The position numbers and the translations under genes are program-made. The notes beneath the pieces are model-generated. The model searched no databases, was not told the origin of the DNA, and worked only from the letters and a program-made list of their open reading frames with translations. Below, one piece after another: positions 59,764 to 64,000 of a DNA stretch of 64,000 nt (positions within the stretch are counted from its first letter, which is position 1; each line of letters starts with the position of its first letter). Source of the DNA: Natronohydrobacter thiooxidans (GTDB lineage: Bacteria; Pseudomonadota; Alphaproteobacteria; Rhodobacterales; Rhodobacteraceae); assembly GCF_001884735.1 (NCBI RefSeq), contig NZ_MJAP01000032.1, positions 62,001-126,000 on the forward strand, written 5' to 3'.

Positions 59764-60341
59764 TGACCACCTGGAAAAAACTGACCGGAATTCAGAAAAC
59801 CACCGTGCAAGCCGTCGCGGTTGTCGCCTTCATGTTCGGCATGGGCTGGGCTGCGGTGCCGCTCTATGATCTCTTCTGCCGTGTGACCGGCTATGGCGGC
59901 ACCACGAATACCGCCTCTGCCGCCCCCGGTGTCGTGCTCGATCAGACCATGCGCATCCGCTTCGATGCTTCTGTCGCGCGCGATTTCCCCTGGACCTTCA
60001 AGCCGGTAGACCGAGTGCACGAGATTCGGCTCGGCGAGGTCGGTCTGGCGTTTTATGAAGCGTATAATCCGACCGATGAGCCGATTGCCGGGACCGCCAG
60101 CTACAATGTGTCGCCCTATGAGGCGGGCCGCTACTTCACCAAGATCGACTGTTTCTGCTTCGAGTTGCAGGTGCTGCAACCCGGCGAGACTGTGCTGATG
60201 CCTGTCACCTATTTCGTGGATCCCGATATCCTGCGCGACCGCGATGCGCGTGACACGCATACGATCACCCTGTCCTATACTTTCCATCCCACGGATATTC
60301 CGGCCGATTATGTCGCCCCGGAACCCGCCATGACAAACTGA
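59760..60341 (+). CDS. ctaG: Cytochrome c oxidase assembly protein CtaG/Cox11
   Basis: Cox11 delivers copper to CuB of subunit I. The 193-residue protein has one N-terminal helix (VQAVAVVAFMFGMGWAAVPL) and a periplasmic Cu-binding beta-sandwich with the CFCF motif (KIDCFCFELQ) and further conserved Tyr/Asp segments. Its ATG overlaps the stop of the small upstream ORF. Confidence 0.95.
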   Translation: MMTTWKKLTGIQKTTVQAVAVVAFMFGMGWAAVPLYDLFCRVTGYGGTTNTASAAPGVVLDQTMRIRFDASVARDFPWTFKPVDRVHEIRLGEVGLAFYEAYNPTDEPIAGTASYNVSPYEAGRYFTKIDCFCFELQVLQPGETVLMPVTYFVDPDILRDRDARDTHTITLSYTFHPTDIPADYVAPEPAMTN

Positions 60342-60384
60342 ACTCGCGCATTAAACCGAGCATAGCCTGAGGGAACTGAACACC

Positions 60385-61188
60385 ATGGCCCACGCCAAGA
60401 ACCACGATTACCACGTCCTGCCCCCGTCGATCTGGCCTTTCGTCGGCGCGGTTTCAGCTTTCGTCATGCTGTTCGGTGCTGTGCTGTGGATGAACGACCG
60501 CGGCCCCTGGATGTTCCTGATCGGGCTGGTGGGTGTTCTCTATGTGATGTTCGAATGGTGGAAGGATGTGATTGTCGAATCCCATGTCGGCGATCACACG
60601 CCGGTGGTGGTGATCGGGCTGCGCTATGGCTTCATCCTCTTCATCCTGTCCGAGGTGATGTTCTTCGCCGCATGGTTCTGGAGCTTCTTCAAGCATGCCA
60701 TGTATCCGATGTATACCTATGTGGGCACCGAATATGTCCAGCCCGCGATCTATGCGATCAACGCCTTTGACCTGCCCCTGATCAACACGCTGGTCCTGCT
60801 GCTCTCGGGCTGCGCCGTGACCTGGGCACACCATGAACTGGTCCATGGCGGGTCGCGCAAGAATGTGGCGAATGGTCTTTTGATCGGTGTCCTGCTCGGC
60901 ATCGCCTTCACCGCATTGCAGGCCTATGAATATGTCTACCTGATCACCCAGCGCGGCTATTCCTTCAGCGGTGACGTGTTCTATGCCAATTTCTTCATGG
61001 CCACCGGCTTCCATGGCTTTCACGTCATCATCGGGACCATCTTTCTGACCGTCTGCTGGTTCCGCGTGCGCGCCGGGCATTTCACCGCAGAGCGCCATGT
61101 CGGCTTTGAAGCTGCCGCCTGGTACTGGCATTTCGTCGATGTGGTCTGGTTGTTCCTGTTCTTCGCGGTCTATATCTGGGGCATGTAA
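60385..61188 (+). CDS. ctaE: Cytochrome c oxidase subunit III
   Basis: A 267-residue membrane protein, the third core subunit of the aa3 oxidase. Seven membrane helices are visible, with the family tracts [16 protein letters not shown], the HELVHGG turn, [14 protein letters not shown] and [16 protein letters not shown]. It follows ctaG by 43 bases. A strong hairpin follows 44 bases later. Confidence 0.97.
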   Translation: MAHAKNHDYHVLPPSIWPFVGAVSAFVMLFGAVLWMNDRGPWMFLIGLVGVLYVMFEWWKDVIVESHVGDHTPVVVIGLRYGFILFILSEVMFFAAWFWSFFKHAMYPMYTYVGTEYVQPAIYAINAFDLPLINTLVLLLSGCAVTWAHHELVHGGSRKNVANGLLIGVLLGIAFTALQAYEYVYLITQRGYSFSGDVFYANFFMATGFHGFHVIIGTIFLTVCWFRVRAGHFTAERHVGFEAAAWYWHFVDVVWLFLFFAVYIWGM

Positions 61189-61232
61189 GCCAAGCTTCCT
61201 GCCGCGTGCCCCGGGGCGCGCGGCATCACAGG

Positions 61233-61262
61233 CGCGCACCCCAAGGTGCGCGTTTTGCGTTT
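61233..61262 (+). terminator. Terminator between ctaE and surf1
   Basis: CGCGCACC pairs with GGTGCGCG across loop CCAA and is followed by TTTTGCGTTT. It lies 44 bases after ctaE and only 20 bases before surf1, so it may end or attenuate the oxidase transcript. Confidence 0.8.
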
Positions 61263-61282
61263 CTAAAAGGCGAGGAGCCTCC

Positions 61283-61966
61283 ATGCTGCGCCGCATGATC
61301 ATTCCGGCCCTGTTCGGGTTGCTGGGCACGGCGATCCTGATCGCGCTGGGCCTGTGGCAACTGGACCGCGCCGGGCAGAAAGCCGCGCTGATCGCCGAGA
61401 TGGAAATGCGTATCTTCGAGGCACCGGCAGCGCTGCCGGACGCGCCGGAACCCGAGGCGCATCGCTACCTGCCGGTTCGGACCGAAGGGCGCTTCCTGCC
61501 CGAGCATGTGTTCGTCCTGTCGGCGCAAAAAGCTCAAGGGCCCGGCTTTCATCTGGTGCAGGCATTCGAGACCGATGACGGGCGTCGCATCCTCGTCGAG
61601 CGCGGCTTTCTGCCAGAGGCCGCGCGTGCCGGGCTGACCCTTGATGCCGGGCAGGAGGCGCAGCTGATCGGCAATCTGCACTGGCCGCGCGACATCAACC
61701 GCCACACACCGCCGCATGACGCCGCGCGCAATCTGGTCTTCGGGCGCGATGTGGAGGAGATGGCGACCCTGCTCGGCACGGAACCCACGCTTCTGGTGCT
61801 GCGCGCCTCGGACCCCCCGGCCAGTGGCATAACCCCGGTTCCGGTCTATCAGGTCTCGATCCCCGATCCGCATCTGGGCTATGCCGTGCAATGGTTTTTG
61901 ATGGCAATGGCATGGGCGGGGATGACAGTCTTCTTTCTGTGGCGTATCAGGACGCGACGCGACTAG
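61283..61966 (+). CDS. Surf1-family oxidase assembly protein
   Basis: Surf1 assists heme A insertion into cytochrome oxidase. The 227-residue protein has the usual two end helices (IIPALFGLLGTAILIALGLW at the start, WFLMAMAWAGMTVFFLW at the end) and a periplasmic domain with LGLWQLDRAGQKAALI and RGFLP. GAGGAG lies before the ATG at 61283. It is next to the ctaCBGE cluster and just before thrC. Confidence 0.94.
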   Translation: MLRRMIIPALFGLLGTAILIALGLWQLDRAGQKAALIAEMEMRIFEAPAALPDAPEPEAHRYLPVRTEGRFLPEHVFVLSAQKAQGPGFHLVQAFETDDGRRILVERGFLPEAARAGLTLDAGQEAQLIGNLHWPRDINRHTPPHDAARNLVFGRDVEEMATLLGTEPTLLVLRASDPPASGITPVPVYQVSIPDPHLGYAVQWFLMAMAWAGMTVFFLWRIRTRRD

Positions 61967-61971
61967 GGATC

Positions 61972-63369
61972 ATGCGCAAGATGCAATATATTTCGACGCG
62001 AGGGGCCGCCCCTGTGCTGAATTTCGAGGCCACCATGCTGACGGGGCTGGCCCGCGATGGCGGGCTCTATCTGCCCGAGCATGTGCCCCCCATGACGCAG
62101 GCGGAAATCGCAGCGCTTGCCGGGCTCAGCTATGAAGAGCAGGCCTATGTCATCATGCGTCCCTTCATCGGCGACACATTCGATGATGACGAATTCCGCG
62201 GGCTGATCGCGCGGGCCTATGCCGGTTTCGGCCATCCCGCCCGCGCGCCATTGAAGCAACTGGCAAGCAATCACTTCCTGCTGGAGCTGTTCCACGGCCC
62301 GACGCTCGCGTTCAAGGATTTCGCGATGCAACTGATCGGCCAGTTGTTTCAGGCCGCCCTTGCCCGGTCGGGGGAGCGTGTGACCATCGTCGGCGCGACC
62401 TCGGGCGATACCGGCTCGGCGGCGATCGAGGCGTTTCGCGGGCTGGAAAATGTCGATGTGTTCATCCTCTATCCGCATGGCCGCGTCTCCGAGGTGCAGC
62501 GCCGCCAGATGACCACGCCGGAGGATGCGAATGTCCATGCGCTGGCGGTTGATGGCGATTTCGACACCTGTCAGGCGCTGGTCAAGGATATGTTCAACGA
62601 TTTCTCCTTCCGCGACGAGGTGCGTCTGGCCGGGGTCAATTCGATCAACTGGGCGCGGGTTCTGGCGCAGGTGGTCTATTTCTTCTCTTCCGCCGTCAGT
62701 CTGGGCGCCCCGTACCGCCCGGTCAGCTTCACCGTGCCCACCGGCAATTTCGGCGACATCTTCGCAGGCTATATCGCGCGGGCGATGGGTCTGCCGGTCG
62801 AGAAACTGGTGGTGGCCACGAATCAGAATGACATCCTGCACCGGGCGCTCAGCTCGGGCGGCTATGTCACAGATGGCGTGAAGCCCTCGATCAGCCCCTC
62901 GATGGATATTCAGGTCAGTTCCAATTTCGAGCGTGTGCTGTTTGACGCTTACGGCCGCGACGGGTCGGCCGTGGCGCAGGTCATGGATGAGTTGAAAGCG
63001 AGTGGCGGCTTCCAGATCAGCCAGGGCGCGCTGGAATATCTGCGCGAGGCTTTCACTTCGGGCCGCTGCTCGGAAGATGAGACCTCGGCCACGATTGCCC
63101 GGCTGGCGGCGCAAACCGCCGAAACGCTCTGCCCGCATAGCGCCGTGGGCGTGCATGTCGCCGAATCGCATCTCTCCGCCACGCCGATGATCACGCTTGC
63201 GACCGCGCATCCCGCGAAATTCCCTGATGCGGTCGAGGCCGCGACCGGCACGCGCCCCGCGCTGCCCGAGCGCATGGCCGATCTCTTTGACCGCCCCGAG
63301 CGCGTGACGCGTCTGCCGAATGATCTGGCCGCGGTTGAGTCGCATATCCGCGGGGCGATCCGCGCATGA
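61972..63369 (+). CDS. thrC: Threonine synthase
   Basis: ThrC converts O-phosphohomoserine to threonine with PLP. The 465-residue enzyme has MQYISTRGAAP near the start, the PLP lysine in TLAFKDFAMQ, the GATSGDTGSAAIEA phosphate cup and the PTGNFGDIFAGYIA loop. The ATG at 61972 has AGGGATC upstream; 61981 (MQYISTRG) is also possible. Its stop overlaps the M16 peptidase start (ATGA). Confidence 0.96.
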   Translation: MRKMQYISTRGAAPVLNFEATMLTGLARDGGLYLPEHVPPMTQAEIAALAGLSYEEQAYVIMRPFIGDTFDDDEFRGLIARAYAGFGHPARAPLKQLASNHFLLELFHGPTLAFKDFAMQLIGQLFQAALARSGERVTIVGATSGDTGSAAIEAFRGLENVDVFILYPHGRVSEVQRRQMTTPEDANVHALAVDGDFDTCQALVKDMFNDFSFRDEVRLAGVNSINWARVLAQVVYFFSSAVSLGAPYRPVSFTVPTGNFGDIFAGYIARAMGLPVEKLVVATNQNDILHRALSSGGYVTDGVKPSISPSMDIQVSSNFERVLFDAYGRDGSAVAQVMDELKASGGFQISQGALEYLREAFTSGRCSEDETSATIARLAAQTAETLCPHSAVGVHVAESHLSATPMITLATAHPAKFPDAVEAATGTRPALPERMADLFDRPERVTRLPNDLAAVESHIRGAIRA

Positions 63370-64000
63370 GCGTTCAGGTCACGACCCTGCCCAACGGGTT
63401 TCGCATCGTCTCGGAACATATGCCCGGGTTGCAATCCGCGACCGTCGGCATCTGGATCGAGGCCGGCGCGCGCCATGAGGCCGAAGATCAGAACGGGGTC
63501 GCGCATTTCCTCGAACATATGGCCTTCAAGGGTACGGCGAGGCGCTCTGCACTTCAGATCGCCGAGGAAATCGAGGATGTGGGCGGCTATATCAACGCCT
63601 ATACCTCGCGCGAGATGACCGCCTATTACGCGCGCATCCTCAAGCCCGATGTGGCGCTGGCGCTCGATGTGCTGGCCGATATCGTGCTGAACCCGGCCTT
63701 TGAAGCCCGCGAGATCGAGGTCGAGCGCGGCGTGATCCTGCAGGAGATCGGTCAGGCTCTCGATACGCCCGATGATATCATCTTCGACTGGCTGCAGGAA
63801 ACCGCGTATCCCAGCCAGCCCATCGGGCGCTCGATCCTTGGCCCCTCTGCGCGGGTCTCGGGCTTCGCTGAAGGGGATCTGCGCCGTTTTGTGGGCGATC
63901 ACTATGGCCCCGGGCAGATGATCCTTGCTGCGGCAGGGGCGGTTGACCATGACGCGCTGGTGCGTATGGCCGAAGGGCTGTTCGGGCATCTGGCCGCGAA
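63366..64000 (+). CDS. M16 family zinc peptidase, 5' part
   Basis: The first 211 residues of a mitochondrial-processing-peptidase-like protein. It has the inverted zinc motif HFLEH (His47, Glu50, His51) and the distal Glu tract EIEVERGVILQEI, so it should be catalytically active. Other M16 proteins of alphaproteobacteria reach about 420 residues; here the C-terminal half lies beyond the window. Start overlaps the thrC stop. Function is unproven. Confidence 0.9.
   Translation, partial: MSVQVTTLPNGFRIVSEHMPGLQSATVGIWIEAGARHEAEDQNGVAHFLEHMAFKGTARRSALQIAEEIEDVGGYINAYTSREMTAYYARILKPDVALALDVLADIVLNPAFEAREIEVERGVILQEIGQALDTPDDIIFDWLQETAYPSQPIGRSILGPSARVSGFAEGDLRRFVGDHYGPGQMILAAAGAVDHDALVRMAEGLFGHLAA

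Overview
The window is GC-rich, densely coded chromosome from an alphaproteobacterium, most likely a Rhodobacteraceae/Rhodobacterales member. This is inferred from gene content and order: ctaC-ctaB-(small ORF)-ctaG-ctaE-surf1-thrC-M16 peptidase, a family II (manganese) pyrophosphatase, phosphatidylcholine synthase, an Hsp20-DUF1150 pair, groESL under a CIRCE element, and a Tad locus with Rhodobacter-type Flp pilins. No tRNA, rRNA, insertion sequence, prophage, CRISPR array or toxin-antitoxin pair could be recognised. The DNA looks like stable core chromosome, and I did not find a convincing new multi-gene system.

Layout. 1-2.1 kb: 5' end of pyrB with its promoter, then a family 4-like uracil-DNA glycosylase overlapping moaB. 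2.1-7.1 kb: an RND efflux pair. 7.0-11.2 kb: a stand-alone DsbD N-terminal-domain protein, yqgE, ftsY, an AlkB-type membrane hydroxylase and a coupled small secreted protein. 11.2-18 kb, minus strand: queG, a glutathione transferase, mtgA, 3-hydroxybutyryl-CoA dehydrogenase, pcs, xerC, DUF484 and a transaldolase-like aldolase. 18-25.2 kb, mostly plus strand: priA, msrA, prmA, ruvCAB and two small unknowns. 25.3-28.7 kb, minus strand: ribF, a MaoC protein, a HAD hydrolase and ppaC. 28.9-36.6 kb: groESL, the hsp20 pair, purEK, a lipase-like protein, a Nudix protein, trxB and a divergent Lrp-type regulator.

36.6-48.8 kb is a minus-strand Tad (tight adherence, type IVb pilus) locus. In transcription order it holds two Flp pilins, cpaB, cpaC, an OmpA-domain lipoprotein, cpaE, cpaF, tadB, tadC, two TPR lipoproteins, the prepilin peptidase and an AAA ATPase. 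Three strong terminators divide it into expression units: after the outer pilin gene, after cpaB, and after the OmpA-like gene. A lytic transglycosylase is divergent from the pilins. TadE/F/G minor pilins and a recognisable CpaD are not in the window.

50-57.4 kb, minus strand: scoAB, topA, dprA, a small membrane protein and tldD. 57.5-64 kb, plus strand: the aa3 oxidase cluster (subunits II and III, heme O synthase, Cox11, Surf1; subunit I is absent), then thrC and the start of an M16 peptidase cut by the window edge. An FNR-like box sits between tldD and coxB.

The items most worth following are the uracil-DNA glycosylase that lacks most Fe-S ligand cysteines, the terminator architecture and odd accessory proteins of the Tad locus, the AlkB with its coupled unknown protein, and the heat-shock and FNR-type regulatory sites.
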